From JAWXUD01 sp044432945 (lineage in GTDB: Bacteria; Cyanobacteriota; Vampirovibrionia; Gastranaerophilales; Gastranaerophilaceae), in contig JAWXUD010000044.1 in assembly GCA_044432945.1 (NCBI GenBank), positions 1-11,354 on the forward strand: a stretch of 11,354 bases of DNA. Reading direction: 5' to 3'. Numbering within the stretch: the first letter of the stretch is position 1; each line of letters begins with the position of its first letter. This document shows, one piece after another, positions 1-7,115 of the stretch. The notes beneath the pieces were generated by a model. It was not told the origin of the DNA. It saw nothing but the letters and a program-made list of their open reading frames with translations, and ran no database searches. The position numbers were made by a program, and so were the translations under genes.

Positions 1-117
1 CAGGGTCGAAACACCCTCTATGAGCGGGTTTTGGGCATGTTTAGGAATTGCAAAATCCATCGCCACATCAGATATCGATGCGTCAACTGTCATTCTAAAA
101 TCCTCATAACTCGCCAT
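1..117 (-). CDS. Partial CDS, N-terminal fragment of an unidentified protein
   Basis: A leftward reading frame begins at ATG 115-117 (MASYEDFRMTVDAS...) and is open to the window edge, giving 39 codons. An alternative start is ATG 91-93 (MTVDASISD...), which has a better ribosome site: GAGGA lies 7 nt upstream, whereas the outer ATG has none worth the name. A good promoter (158-186) sits just upstream, which supports this being a real, separately transcribed gene. The visible fragment has no signal peptide, no membrane segment and no motif I recognise. No function is proposed; the rest of the gene lies outside the window. Confidence 0.6.
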   Translation of the reverse strand, partial: MASYEDFRMTVDASISDVAMDFAIPKHAQNPLIEGVSTL

Positions 118-157
118 TATCACTTTGTTTTTAATTCCTTATTTTAATTATGTTATT

Positions 158-186
158 AATATAACTTATTTTTTGAAATTTTTCAA
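158..186 (-). promoter_or_regulatory. Sigma70-type promoter for the leftward gene at the window edge
   Basis: Read leftward, -35 TTGAAA (181-186) is followed by a 17-bp spacer and -10 TATATT (158-163). Transcription would begin near 151, giving a leader of about 35 to 60 nt to either candidate start. Spacing is ideal and each box has one mismatch to consensus. The site lies downstream of the ruvA stop, so the edge gene can be expressed independently of the dnaA-ruvA operon. No convincing terminator was seen between ruvA and this promoter, so some read-through is possible. Confidence 0.55.
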
Positions 187-207
187 GACCTCAAACTAAT
201 TTGAACT

Positions 208-828
208 TCAATTTGATAATATTTTCAATGTGTCTTTCAAAATTTCCTCAGCCGTAGCATTTCCTTTCAAGCCAACTACAGCCTTTTTAATAGCATCTTG
301 AATTTCTTTTTTATCATACCCCAACGACAACAACACCATTTGAGCATCTTCTAATGCTTGACTTGATTGCTCCGAAGAAATTTTAACAATACTAATAGGT
401 TCACTTGTTTGAAAATTCATCAACTTATCTTTCAATTCCAAGATTATTTTTTGTGCCAACTTAGCCCCAACACCTTTCGCACGTGTTATTTCTTTAAAAT
501 TCTCATCAAGCACAAATCCAATAAACTCAGACGGCTCAAATTCATCGATTAATGTCAAACCCATCTTTGAACCCACACCAGAAACTGAAGTCAAAATATT
601 AAAAATATCACGGTCTTCCTTTTGCAAAAACCCGCACAGACTCATTTTATCCTCTTTGTGCAACAAAACCGTATAAACCTTACAATCCTCAACAATGTCA
701 TCAGATTTTACAAAATCACGTGAAGTAATCTCTAACAAATATCCAATACCAAAAGCCTCTAAAGTCAGATATCTTCCCTTTGAAGTATTTGTTTTATTTG
801 TTATTTTACCTTTAATATAATCGTACAT
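208..828 (-). CDS. ruvA: Holliday junction branch migration protein RuvA
   Basis: RuvA is the junction-binding subunit of the RuvAB branch migration motor in recombinational repair; it tetramerises on four-way junctions and loads the RuvB ATPase. The 206 residues match the family length (about 200). The N-terminal OB-fold domain begins MYDYIKGKI, the usual RuvA opening. Two helix-hairpin-helix motifs follow: around residues 79-93 (SVSGVGSK) and 114-132 (RAKGVGAKLAQKI). A variable linker (about 138-155) leads to the C-terminal three-helix domain that contacts RuvB (about 157-204, with LLSLGYDKKEI). It is the last gene of the leftward dnaA cluster, 19 bp after dnaA. The ribosome site is weak, fitting read-through translation from dnaA. 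The stop is TGA. No ruvB or ruvC is in view. Confidence 0.97.
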   Translation of the reverse strand: MYDYIKGKITNKTNTSKGRYLTLEAFGIGYLLEITSRDFVKSDDIVEDCKVYTVLLHKEDKMSLCGFLQKEDRDIFNILTSVSGVGSKMGLTLIDEFEPSEFIGFVLDENFKEITRAKGVGAKLAQKIILELKDKLMNFQTSEPISIVKISSEQSSQALEDAQMVLLSLGYDKKEIQDAIKKAVVGLKGNATAEEILKDTLKILSN

Positions 829-847
829 ATATCTTATTTAACCCTAA

Positions 848-2245
848 TTATCCTTTTAACTTACGCTTAATCTCAGAGATATTATTTTCCAAATCCTTGT
901 TTGTGCGTAAATCTGTTTTGATTTTTTCATGAGAATAAAGCATCGTTGGGTGTTTTTTGTTGAAAAATTTAGCAATACTTTCAAAACTCTTTTGCGTCAA
1001 TTCTCTTGAAAGATACACTGCAACCTGACGAGCAGAAGAAACACGTTGATTTTTAGCAGAGCTTAAAAAATCATTTAGCGACACTCCATAATGTTCTCCG
1101 ACTGCTTTTGCGACAATTGATATACTTAATTTATTTTGATTTGCATCGCAATTTAAAACTTTCTTTACGAAATCCAATGTTATCTTAGAACCATCAATCT
1201 CAGAATATGCATAAACCTTGTTAAAAGCTCCCTCTAATTCTCTAATGTTATTCACAAAATTATTTGCAATATATTCAAAAACTTCAAATTCAATCTCTAA
1301 CCTAACGGCATCGGATAAATTCTTCAAAATAGCAACCCTTGTTTCAAAATCAGCAACCGTAATATCAACAACCAAACCCATCTCAAAACGTGTACGCAAC
1401 CTATCAGGAAGCGTTGGTATATCTTTTGGCAACCTATCAGATGTTATTACAATTTGTTTATTATTGTTATGCAAACTATCAAATGTATGGAAAATCTCTT
1501 CCATAGTATAAGTTTTACTCTCTAAAAACTGAATATCATCAATCAATAAAACATCAACATTTCTATATTTTTGACGAAACTTATCCATACGAGCGTTTCT
1601 ATCGCTTCCGTTTTGAATATTTTTAATCAATTCATTAACATATTCTTCTGTTTTAATATATTTAACCTTCAACTTAGGCTTGTTAAACACAACATGATGC
1701 CCAATAGCCTGCATCAAATGAGTTTTACCCAAACCTGATGCTCCATATATAAACAAAGGGTTATATTTTTTAGCTGGACTTTGAGCCACCGAAAATGCAG
1801 CAGCGTGTGCAAAACGGCAATTCTCACCCACGACAAAATTTGCAAATTTATACTTCAAATTCAAATTTGCACTAGATTGCATTTGTGCAAGATTATCAGA
1901 TGCAAGAGTCTCAACTGTACCAGTTGGAGAATTTTTCAACCTTGTAAATTCTTTTTTCTTTTCCTTCTGATAAAGCTTTGCAAGCTCATCATCATAAGTT
2001 ATATTATAACCAACACTTTTGCCTAAAACTTTTTGAAACGCTTCAACTATTTGCGTATCATAATTCGTTTTAATAACTTGTGGACCAAGAGCATGTACCG
2101 ATAAAATTGAAAACATATTGCCCTCAAACTCAACAGCCTCTAATGGTTCAACCCACATCTGAAATGCTGGCGTTGGTATCGAAACCCTTAATTCAGCCTT
2201 GATTTCACACCAAATATTTTTAACTTTTTGCATATCCATAGACAC
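848..2245 (-). CDS. dnaA: Chromosomal replication initiator protein DnaA
   Basis: DnaA is the AAA+ initiator that binds DnaA boxes at oriC and melts the origin. Residue numbers are from the GTG start at 2243-2245. Domain I covers about 1-85, a short linker about 90-125, and the AAA+ domain about 130-340: Walker A GASGLGKT (168-175), Walker B VLLIDDIQF (232-240), sensor 1 ITSD (267-270) and an arginine-rich box RLRTRFEMG (282-290). Domain IV, the DNA-binding helix-turn-helix domain, has the VSSARQVAVYLSREL helix (402-416). The following signature reads NKKHPTMLYSHEKI, where most DnaA proteins have GGRDHTTVLYA; only the His and the second Thr of the RDHT-T stretch are kept. ATG codons at 2239 and 2233 are alternative starts, and none has a strong ribosome site. 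The gene begins 4 bp after the methyltransferase stop. dnaN is not adjacent. Confidence 0.98.
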   Translation of the reverse strand: MSMDMQKVKNIWCEIKAELRVSIPTPAFQMWVEPLEAVEFEGNMFSILSVHALGPQVIKTNYDTQIVEAFQKVLGKSVGYNITYDDELAKLYQKEKKKEFTRLKNSPTGTVETLASDNLAQMQSSANLNLKYKFANFVVGENCRFAHAAAFSVAQSPAKKYNPLFIYGASGLGKTHLMQAIGHHVVFNKPKLKVKYIKTEEYVNELIKNIQNGSDRNARMDKFRQKYRNVDVLLIDDIQFLESKTYTMEEIFHTFDSLHNNNKQIVITSDRLPKDIPTLPDRLRTRFEMGLVVDITVADFETRVAILKNLSDAVRLEIEFEVFEYIANNFVNNIRELEGAFNKVYAYSEIDGSKITLDFVKKVLNCDANQNKLSISIVAKAVGEHYGVSLNDFLSSAKNQRVSSARQVAVYLSRELTQKSFESIAKFFNKKHPTMLYSHEKIKTDLRTNKDLENNISEIKRKLKG

Positions 2246-2249
2246 AATT

Positions 2250-3002
2250 CTACACTAATAATTTGTATAACACAATAGCAACTGAAATGCTCAAATTCAA
2301 TGATTCTACTTCTGATACCATCTCAATTTTCACACTATCAGTTGAAAATTCAATCAATTTTTCACTCAACCCATTTGCCTCACTACCAAACATAACAAGA
2401 AATGGTAAATCAAATTTTACATTCTTTAAAAAATTATTCGCCCTTGGCAAAGTCGCAATTTTATTATGAGCTGAAAAATATTTCTCTAACTCAACAACCT
2501 CTTTTGAATAAACAACAGGGATTTTCCAAAGATTTCCCACCGAAGCACGAACACACTTAGGGTTATACAACTCAGCACAATCGCCAAAAAGAACAACTGC
2601 ATCAGCATCAAACGCCCTAGCCGAACGTAAAATCGTCCCCAAGTTCCCCAAATCCTTGATATCTTCTAACAAAACAATCTTTTTCGCATCTTTTATCTCT
2701 GCCATTGTATATTTCTTTTGAACCCCAAGAGCAACAGCATCTGGAGGAGTATCAGTTGTAGATATTTTTTTTAAAACAGCTTCATTTGTAGAAATAATTT
2801 TTTCTTCTGGTAAAAATTCATAACTTTGTAATTTAGTTGACAGCACGAAAACAAAATTCAACTCAACACCTGCCAAACAAGCTTCTTCTATAGATTTAAA
2901 CCCCTCTAACAAGAACTTATCCTCTAAATCTCTATACTTTTTTTGTTGAAATTTTACAACCTGCTTAACTAAATCATTATTAACACTTGTTATTTCTTGC
3001 AT
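2250..3002 (-). CDS. SpoU/TrmH-family RNA 2'-O-methyltransferase
   Basis: This is a SPOUT-class methyltransferase expected to methylate the 2'-OH of an RNA nucleotide from S-adenosylmethionine. The 250 residues comprise an N-terminal substrate-binding domain (about 1-95, with LVKQVVKFQQKKYRDLEDKFLLEG in two parts) and a knotted catalytic domain. The three SpoU motifs are present: motif 1 NLGTILRSARAF (120-131, catalytic Arg126), motif 2 FGSEANGLS (205-213) and motif 3 from about 224 with VESLNLSISVA (232-241). The architecture is closest to 23S rRNA Gm methyltransferases (RlmB/TsnR-like), but the target nucleotide cannot be read from sequence, so no symbol is given. Its start overlaps the stop of the upstream peptidase gene by one base (TAATG), and dnaA follows after 4 bp. 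Confidence 0.93.
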   Translation of the reverse strand: MQEITSVNNDLVKQVVKFQQKKYRDLEDKFLLEGFKSIEEACLAGVELNFVFVLSTKLQSYEFLPEEKIISTNEAVLKKISTTDTPPDAVALGVQKKYTMAEIKDAKKIVLLEDIKDLGNLGTILRSARAFDADAVVLFGDCAELYNPKCVRASVGNLWKIPVVYSKEVVELEKYFSAHNKIATLPRANNFLKNVKFDLPFLVMFGSEANGLSEKLIEFSTDSVKIEMVSEVESLNLSISVAIVLYKLLV

Positions 3003-4582
3003 TATTTCACCTCAAACTCTTTCAACCATTGATTTTCCTGTTCTGTAAGCATATTCAAATCGATTAATTTCTTTTCAAAATTCATTTTTACAAAAGAACA
3101 AATTTTATTATCTTTAACATAACACGAATTCTCTAGCCTAACCCCAAAATGCTTCTCATTATACAGCCCAGGCTCAATTGTAAAACACATTTTATCTTGT
3201 AACTTAACCTTCGCTAAATCATTTTTACTTAAATTTGGAGGATATTCATGAACACTTACCCCAATACCATGCCCTAGCCCGTGATTAAATTCAAACCCAT
3301 CAATTTTATTTTTTTCATAAATTTCTCTCGCACAATTATCCAAATCATACCCAGTAGTATCTGAATTAATCGAGTAATTATATGCGTTTAAAAACATTTT
3401 TAAAACAGTCGTATAAACTTTTGTTTGCAACGCATCAGCCTCACCAACTACAAAAACTCTTGTTATATCTGTCGCTAAGCCACCCTCAAAAAATGCACCA
3501 CTGTCTATTAACACCAAATCCCCATCGCCCAAAATTTCAGACTCTGAAGATTTTGAATAATGAGCCAACGCCGAGTTTTCATTTTTCGCAACAATTGAAT
3601 TAAAACTAAGATTTTTCGCTCCATTCGCAAAATAATATTCCTCAAGTTTTTTTGAAATATCATATTCAGAAAGATTTGGCGTAGTTTCGATATAGTTCTT
3701 AATAGCAGAAACAGCCCTATCAGTAGAAGCGAAAGCCTGTCTATAATGATTTATTTCAGCCTCATTTTTAATCGTTTTCATAAGCGTAATTGGGTTTGCT
3801 ATAAGCTCTAATGCCTTATCAATTATCAAATCATAATCAAAGGCGTTAATTTTTGACTTATCGACATAAATCTTCCCACAATAATCATCTAATGCTTTTT
3901 CATACAAATCCTGTTCATCATCAAAAAAAACAGATGAACTATCTTTTGTGATCAAAGCCCTTGCCGTAATTGCAGAATTAAACGGCTTTGAATAATCACG
4001 CTTATTCAACAAATACGACAAATCCTCTAAATTAGTAATCAAAACAGCCTCGTTTTGCAAAAGGCTTGCCGTTAAAATCTCTTTTTTCTCTTCAAAATCC
4101 ATACCAGTATTTTTCAAATCTAAATCAAACAGATCATTTGAATGCTTTTTTACAATTTGTTTAAACGGGTCGTTTTTCAATAAAATTGTTTTTACGGACT
4201 TCAATGCAAGCCTATTTGCATAAGCTTCGAATTGCGTTTGTGAATTCTTCTCTCCCACAATTGCGAAAGTTGAATTAGGAGCAATTTTTGCGATAATTTC
4301 ATCAATAAATTTATGTCCTGATTGCAATTTAACCACAGACACAAAATCTTTATCGACTTCTAAATCCGCTTGAATATGGTAACGACCATCAACAAAAAGA
4401 TATAAACAATCTTGTGAGAGTAAAGCATCACCAGTTGAGCCAGAAAAGTTAGTCAAAAAATAACGAGAATTTTCACTCAATGTATTATATTCTACCAAAT
4501 GCTTATTAGTAGAATTTACAAGCAGAAAATCAATATTTTCTTTAGATAAAAATCCTCGTATATCTTTCAACTTTTGTTGCAT
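3002..4582 (-). CDS. M24-family Xaa-Pro aminopeptidase (aminopeptidase P)
   Basis: This enzyme removes an N-terminal residue that precedes proline, using two metal ions. At 526 residues it has the long three-domain form (two creatinase-like N-terminal domains, about 1-155 and 160-300, then the pita-bread catalytic domain, about 278-500) rather than the shorter PepQ/YpdF form. All five metal ligands are visible: D360 (VLIDSGA), D372 (TDITR), H438 (HGLGHG), E470 (TIEPGLY) and E484 (VRLENS), along with active-site H340 (LAHY). No signal peptide is seen, so it is probably cytoplasmic. Start and stop overlap the neighbouring genes by one base on both sides (TAATG), consistent with translational coupling. 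The ending LTEQENQWL is typical of the family. Confidence 0.95.
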   Translation of the reverse strand: MQQKLKDIRGFLSKENIDFLLVNSTNKHLVEYNTLSENSRYFLTNFSGSTGDALLSQDCLYLFVDGRYHIQADLEVDKDFVSVVKLQSGHKFIDEIIAKIAPNSTFAIVGEKNSQTQFEAYANRLALKSVKTILLKNDPFKQIVKKHSNDLFDLDLKNTGMDFEEKKEILTASLLQNEAVLITNLEDLSYLLNKRDYSKPFNSAITARALITKDSSSVFFDDEQDLYEKALDDYCGKIYVDKSKINAFDYDLIIDKALELIANPITLMKTIKNEAEINHYRQAFASTDRAVSAIKNYIETTPNLSEYDISKKLEEYYFANGAKNLSFNSIVAKNENSALAHYSKSSESEILGDGDLVLIDSGAFFEGGLATDITRVFVVGEADALQTKVYTTVLKMFLNAYNYSINSDTTGYDLDNCAREIYEKNKIDGFEFNHGLGHGIGVSVHEYPPNLSKNDLAKVKLQDKMCFTIEPGLYNEKHFGVRLENSCYVKDNKICSFVKMNFEKKLIDLNMLTEQENQWLKEFEVK

Positions 4583-4863
4583 TATTTTTTGTCAACTAAT
4601 TGGATTAAATGAAAACCAAATTGAGTTTTTACTGGCATTGAAACCTCTCCAACTTCCATTGCAAAAGTCGCATCTTCAAACGGTTTGACCATCATACCTT
4701 TTGAAAAATACCCCAAATCTCCGCCATTTCTTCCTGATGGACATTGAGAATATTCTGCTGCCAAATCAGAGAAACTTTTTCCTGATTGAATTTCGTTATA
4801 CAAATTCATAGCTTCATCTTCTGTTTTCACCAAAATATGGCTTGCTTTAACTTCTGTAGTCAT
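4582..4863 (-). CDS. Single-domain parvulin peptidylprolyl cis-trans isomerase
   Basis: The 93 residues form one parvulin (rotamase) domain and nothing else, the same size as E. coli PpiC. Visible family motifs are ASHILVK (7-13, active-site His9), the CPSGRNGGDLGYFSKGMM segment (41-58), KPFEDATFAM (60-69) and QFGFHLIQL (81-89, His85). There is no signal peptide or lipobox, so it is expected to act in the cytoplasm as a proline isomerase and folding helper. It is the first gene of the leftward cluster. Its ribosome site AGGAG lies 7 nt before ATG and is the strongest of the operon. Its pairing with a proline-specific aminopeptidase downstream is notable, as both act at proline bonds, though a functional link is only inference. 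Confidence 0.95.
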   Translation of the reverse strand: MTTEVKASHILVKTEDEAMNLYNEIQSGKSFSDLAAEYSQCPSGRNGGDLGYFSKGMMVKPFEDATFAMEVGEVSMPVKTQFGFHLIQLVDKK

Positions 4864-4908
4864 TATTTTTCTCCTATATTTTTACAAATAAAATTTTATC
4901 ATAAAAAC

Positions 4909-4940
4909 ATTATAAAAGATATTTTAAGCAACTATGACAA
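4909..4940 (-). promoter_or_regulatory. Probable promoter of the ppiC-pepP-trmH-dnaA-ruvA operon
   Basis: Read leftward there is a perfect TATAAT (4909-4914), 45 bp before the ppiC start codon. The best upstream box is TTGTCA (4935-4940). It lies 20 bp from TATAAT, which is too far, but 17 bp from an overlapping weaker TTTTAT. The location is right for the first gene of the operon; the exact -10 is uncertain. Confidence 0.4.
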
Positions 4941-5040
4941 TTTATGCAAAAAAAACGAACCTAAGAGTTTAGTTTCGCTTAATTTCAACTTTCGTTAAAA
5001 TCTAAATGTTCATAGTAATAATAATTAATTAACTGGAGGA

Positions 5041-5065
5041 TGTAAGAAAAGTGATAATTCTTACA
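5041..5065 (+). other. Stem-loop directly after an orphan Shine-Dalgarno sequence
   Basis: TGTAAGAA (5041-5048) and TTCTTACA (5058-5065) are exact reverse complements around a 9-nt loop. The stem begins 1 nt after GGAGGA (5035-5040). A GTG at 5051 in the loop could start a 7-residue peptide (MIILTFI), but no longer frame exists. The run after the stem is A/T-rich but not a T-tract, so it is a poor terminator. It could be part of a small RNA or a remnant of a lost gene's 5' end; the sequence alone does not decide. Confidence 0.35.
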
Positions 5066-5130
5066 TTTATATAATATATTTTAACACAAAATAATACATC
5101 ACTCTTGCGAATAATTCAAAACCAGATACC

Positions 5131-5160
5131 TAGTTCTCAAAAACTAATCCTTTTGAACTA
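5131..5160 (+). other. Imperfect hairpin upstream of the tRNA promoter
   Basis: TAGTTC (5131-5136) pairs with GAACTA (5155-5160). A two-base TC bulge is followed by pairing of AAAA with TTTT (5151-5154). The sequence TATTTCC follows, so a weak rightward terminator is conceivable. If the stem-loop at 5041 belongs to a transcript, this hairpin could be its 3' end. Support is structural only. Confidence 0.25.
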
Positions 5161-5180
5161 TATTTCCATAAAAAAAATGG

Positions 5181-5209
5181 TTGCAAAAAAAAAATGTTTA
5201 TATTAAAAT
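5181..5209 (+). promoter_or_regulatory. Promoter of tRNA-Gly
   Basis: -35 TTGCAA (5181-5186), a 17-bp spacer, and -10 TAAAAT (5204-5209). Transcription would start within a few bases of the tRNA 5' end at 5219, leaving almost no leader. Spacing and position fit a strong stable-RNA promoter. Confidence 0.65.
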
Positions 5210-5218
5210 CACATATAT

Positions 5219-5290
5219 GCGGAAGTAACTCAATGGTAGAGTACCTGCCTTCCAAGCAGGCTGTTGCGAGTTCGAGTCTCGTCTTCCGCT
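5219..5290 (+). tRNA. tRNA-Gly, anticodon UCC
   Basis: The cloverleaf can be folded by hand. The acceptor stem GCGGAAG (5219-5225) pairs with CTTCCGC (5283-5289), with discriminator T5290. The D stem is ACTC (5228-5231) with GAGT (5239-5242). The anticodon stem is CCTGC (5244-5248) with GCAGG (5256-5260), and its 7-nt loop CTTCCAA has anticodon TCC at 5251-5253. The T stem is GCGAG (5266-5270) with CTCGT (5278-5282), with one G-U pair, and the loop is TTCGAGT. The 3' CCA is encoded (5291-5293). It reads GGA and, by wobble, other GGN glycine codons. It is flanked by its own promoter and terminator, so it is a single-gene unit. Confidence 0.98.
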
Positions 5291-5297
5291 CCATTTC

Positions 5298-5320
5298 AAG
5301 AGGGTTTCAGACCCTCTTTT
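5298..5320 (+). terminator. Intrinsic terminator of tRNA-Gly
   Basis: AAGAGGGT (5298-5305) pairs with ACCCTCTT (5311-5318) around the 5-nt loop TTCAG, and the stem runs into a T stretch (5317-5320). This is a textbook Rho-independent terminator starting 5 nt after the encoded CCA. Confidence 0.9.
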
Positions 5321-5405
5321 ATTATGTTAAAAATTTAATTTACAATTAACTATCAAAAAAAAAATTTCTCATGCATTTAATCCTTATAGATAAAATTCGG
5401 ATATT

Positions 5406-7019
5406 ATGTTTAACCAAATCAAAATAAAATTATTAAGTGTCACAAACAACACCCAAAATAAAATAACAAATCCAATATCATCAAAACTACCTGAAACTCC
5501 TTGTGATAGTTTTGAACCGAACAAGTACGATGCTCCGCCTAAAATTAAATCCATTTTAGATATAAAAACCAGCGAAAAAGGAAAAGTGAGAAATGAAGAA
5601 GAACTTGACAACTATGACGTTTTCAGACTAATTCGCAGTCAACAAAAAAAAATTTCCGCTCAAACTATAGAAAATTTCATAAATAAATATCCGAAAAACG
5701 AACGCAATCTGGTTTTAAAAGTATTGGCAAAATCCACTCAATTCAGCAATATCAATTCGCTTTCTTCACTTTCTCTTGAGCTAAACAAATACAAAGACAA
5801 ATGCTTACTAAAACCAAAAGAAGCTAATTTATCACTAACTAATTCATTACTATATCTAGCCAAATCTAAAAGAACCAACCCCCTAGATTTAGCAACCAAC
5901 AGCAAAGTTGGGATTTTAGTCCTTGATAATGCGATGCTAGAAACTTTAGAGAACTCTGACGAATTTCTAAATAACATCAAAAAATGTCAAGAAGCAATTA
6001 CATTTGTCACCCCTGAAGGGTTTAATGAAGGCATCACACCATTTAACCAAACTAATAACCTATTAAAAAGAATTGAACCTATCATTGATGATGTCAAAAA
6101 AGAAATGAGATTAAATCCAAAATCAAGTGAAGAAAAAGCTATAACATCAGCACTAAACAAAAAAACAAAAATGCGTCTAAAAAAATTGGGAATTGATAAA
6201 GAAATAACGATTATAAAAAACCCTAATGCGAATTTAAACAAACCAACTACACAAATAATTGCCCATCAAATAAATGGCGATGAATTAGATTTTAATGATT
6301 TAGACAACACTATCAATAATTTCAAAAAAGAATATCGCCCATATGTTAGAGAAAGCCTAGTTAATGGAATGAGCATAAACACCTCTCGCTCAATGGGGAT
6401 AAAATTAGAAGATTTACACAAGAAAATTCTTGAGAAAAATAACAATACGCTTGATGATACATATTTCTTTTTACCAGAAGAAAATAAAAGCTACCAAACA
6501 GTTGCACTGCAATACAGCACAGTAAATAACGTACCTTTATCAAAATTCCTAACAAGAAACCAGATAATTGAACAAAAACCTTATTGCAACATAGTTATTC
6601 TTGATGACTTTGCTGGCTCAGGCATTTCAATGGAAGCTGATTACATAGATATTGAATACCTCAAAAACATACACAAAACCACACTAGCACCGATGATTTG
6701 TACTAATTATGCATATGAATATCTTGATGCATTTAATAGCGATGATAAAACTGATTTAAAAATAGTGACATCTGAATTCATAGATAGCTTCAAAAATTCC
6801 AATTATTTCAAAAGTTTAGATAATGAAGATCAGTCAATATTTAAAAAATTAAGACAACAAGAAGGCTATCTAAGTGTAGGTACTAATGTTATTCTCCCTT
6901 ATATGGCACCAGATAGTAACAACGAATTATTCACTGCACATTTCTCAAAGCTATTTACTAATTGCAACAAATACGCTGGTATTTACAACAGAGCAAAATG
7001 GAACCACTTTTTAGAATAA
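5406..7019 (+). CDS. Uncharacterised protein with a phosphoribosyltransferase-like C-terminal domain
   Basis: A 537-residue protein of unknown role. The first 60 or so residues are polar and probably disordered; there is no signal peptide or membrane segment. Residues 65-160 look helical. Residues 165-215 alternate beta-like strands (KVGILVLD, AITFVTPEG) with FNEGITPFNQT at 206-216. Near the C-terminus, IVILDDFAGSGIS (396-408) resembles the PRPP-binding loop of type I phosphoribosyltransferases (hydrophobic strand, two acidic residues, then SGxS). It is preceded by YFFLPEENKSYQ and followed by VILPYMAPDSNNELF (about 495-509). That combination resembles PRTase-like domains described in bacterial conflict gene clusters, an assignment from memory of motif style, so moderate. 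An in-frame TAA at 5391 and no other Met fix ATG 5406 as the start; its ribosome site is weak (GGA, 4 nt). It follows the tRNA-Gly terminator and appears monocistronic. Catalytic activity is unproven. Confidence 0.8.
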   Translation: MFNQIKIKLLSVTNNTQNKITNPISSKLPETPCDSFEPNKYDAPPKIKSILDIKTSEKGKVRNEEELDNYDVFRLIRSQQKKISAQTIENFINKYPKNERNLVLKVLAKSTQFSNINSLSSLSLELNKYKDKCLLKPKEANLSLTNSLLYLAKSKRTNPLDLATNSKVGILVLDNAMLETLENSDEFLNNIKKCQEAITFVTPEGFNEGITPFNQTNNLLKRIEPIIDDVKKEMRLNPKSSEEKAITSALNKKTKMRLKKLGIDKEITIIKNPNANLNKPTTQIIAHQINGDELDFNDLDNTINNFKKEYRPYVRESLVNGMSINTSRSMGIKLEDLHKKILEKNNNTLDDTYFFLPEENKSYQTVALQYSTVNNVPLSKFLTRNQIIEQKPYCNIVILDDFAGSGISMEADYIDIEYLKNIHKTTLAPMICTNYAYEYLDAFNSDDKTDLKIVTSEFIDSFKNSNYFKSLDNEDQSIFKKLRQQEGYLSVGTNVILPYMAPDSNNELFTAHFSKLFTNCNKYAGIYNRAKWNHFLE

Positions 7020-7073
7020 AATCCACACCCTAAAAAACTATAACAAAATTCTCAATAAGAAATTATATTTTCG

Positions 7074-7082
7074 TGATAAAAT
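7074..7082 (+). promoter_or_regulatory. Possible extended -10 promoter for the ldpA-aldolase pair
   Basis: TGATAAAAT (7074-7082) matches an extended -10 element (TGn followed by TAAAAT). No good -35 lies 17 bp upstream, which extended -10 promoters can tolerate. It sits about 34 bp before the probable GTG start of the ldpA-like gene. No terminator was seen after the preceding gene, so read-through is an alternative source of transcript. Confidence 0.35.
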
Positions 7083-7115
7083 TTAGAAATATTAATATAA
7101 AAAAGGTAATTGCTG

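Larger units (their letters stand above)
4941..5218. other. Non-coding gap between the dnaA operon and tRNA-Gly
   Basis: The gap between ppiC and the tRNA is about 355 bp; this entry covers the part beyond the operon promoter. I see no credible protein-coding frame in it. It holds a consensus Shine-Dalgarno-like GGAGG at 5035-5039 followed immediately by ATG TAA (a start codon next to a stop), two inverted repeats (5041-5065 and 5131-5160), and the tRNA promoter. No DnaA-box cluster is visible. Confidence 0.5.

Noticed and set aside
118..207. Terminator for the dnaA operon from the TTGAAA/TTTCAA inverted repeat near 173-186
   Set aside because: The stem is short and A/T-only, has no T-run on the leftward transcript, and is better explained as the promoter -35 region.
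1781..2026. Rightward open frames inside dnaA and other housekeeping genes
   Set aside because: They lie antisense to well-conserved genes, lack ribosome sites and show no recognisable motif.
4864..5218. oriC next to the dnaA operon
   Set aside because: No cluster of TTATCCACA-like boxes and no unwinding-element repeats were seen; plain A/T richness is general in this window.
5219..5405. tRNA-Gly as an integration site for a mobile element
   Set aside because: No integrase gene and no repeat of the tRNA 3' end were seen downstream within the window. The hotspot idea is kept only as a question for the neighbouring gene.
5487..5501. LPETP (residues 28-32) in the 537-residue protein as a sortase signal
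   Set aside because: It is near the N-terminus, lacks the final Gly, and has no following hydrophobic segment or basic tail; there is no signal peptide.
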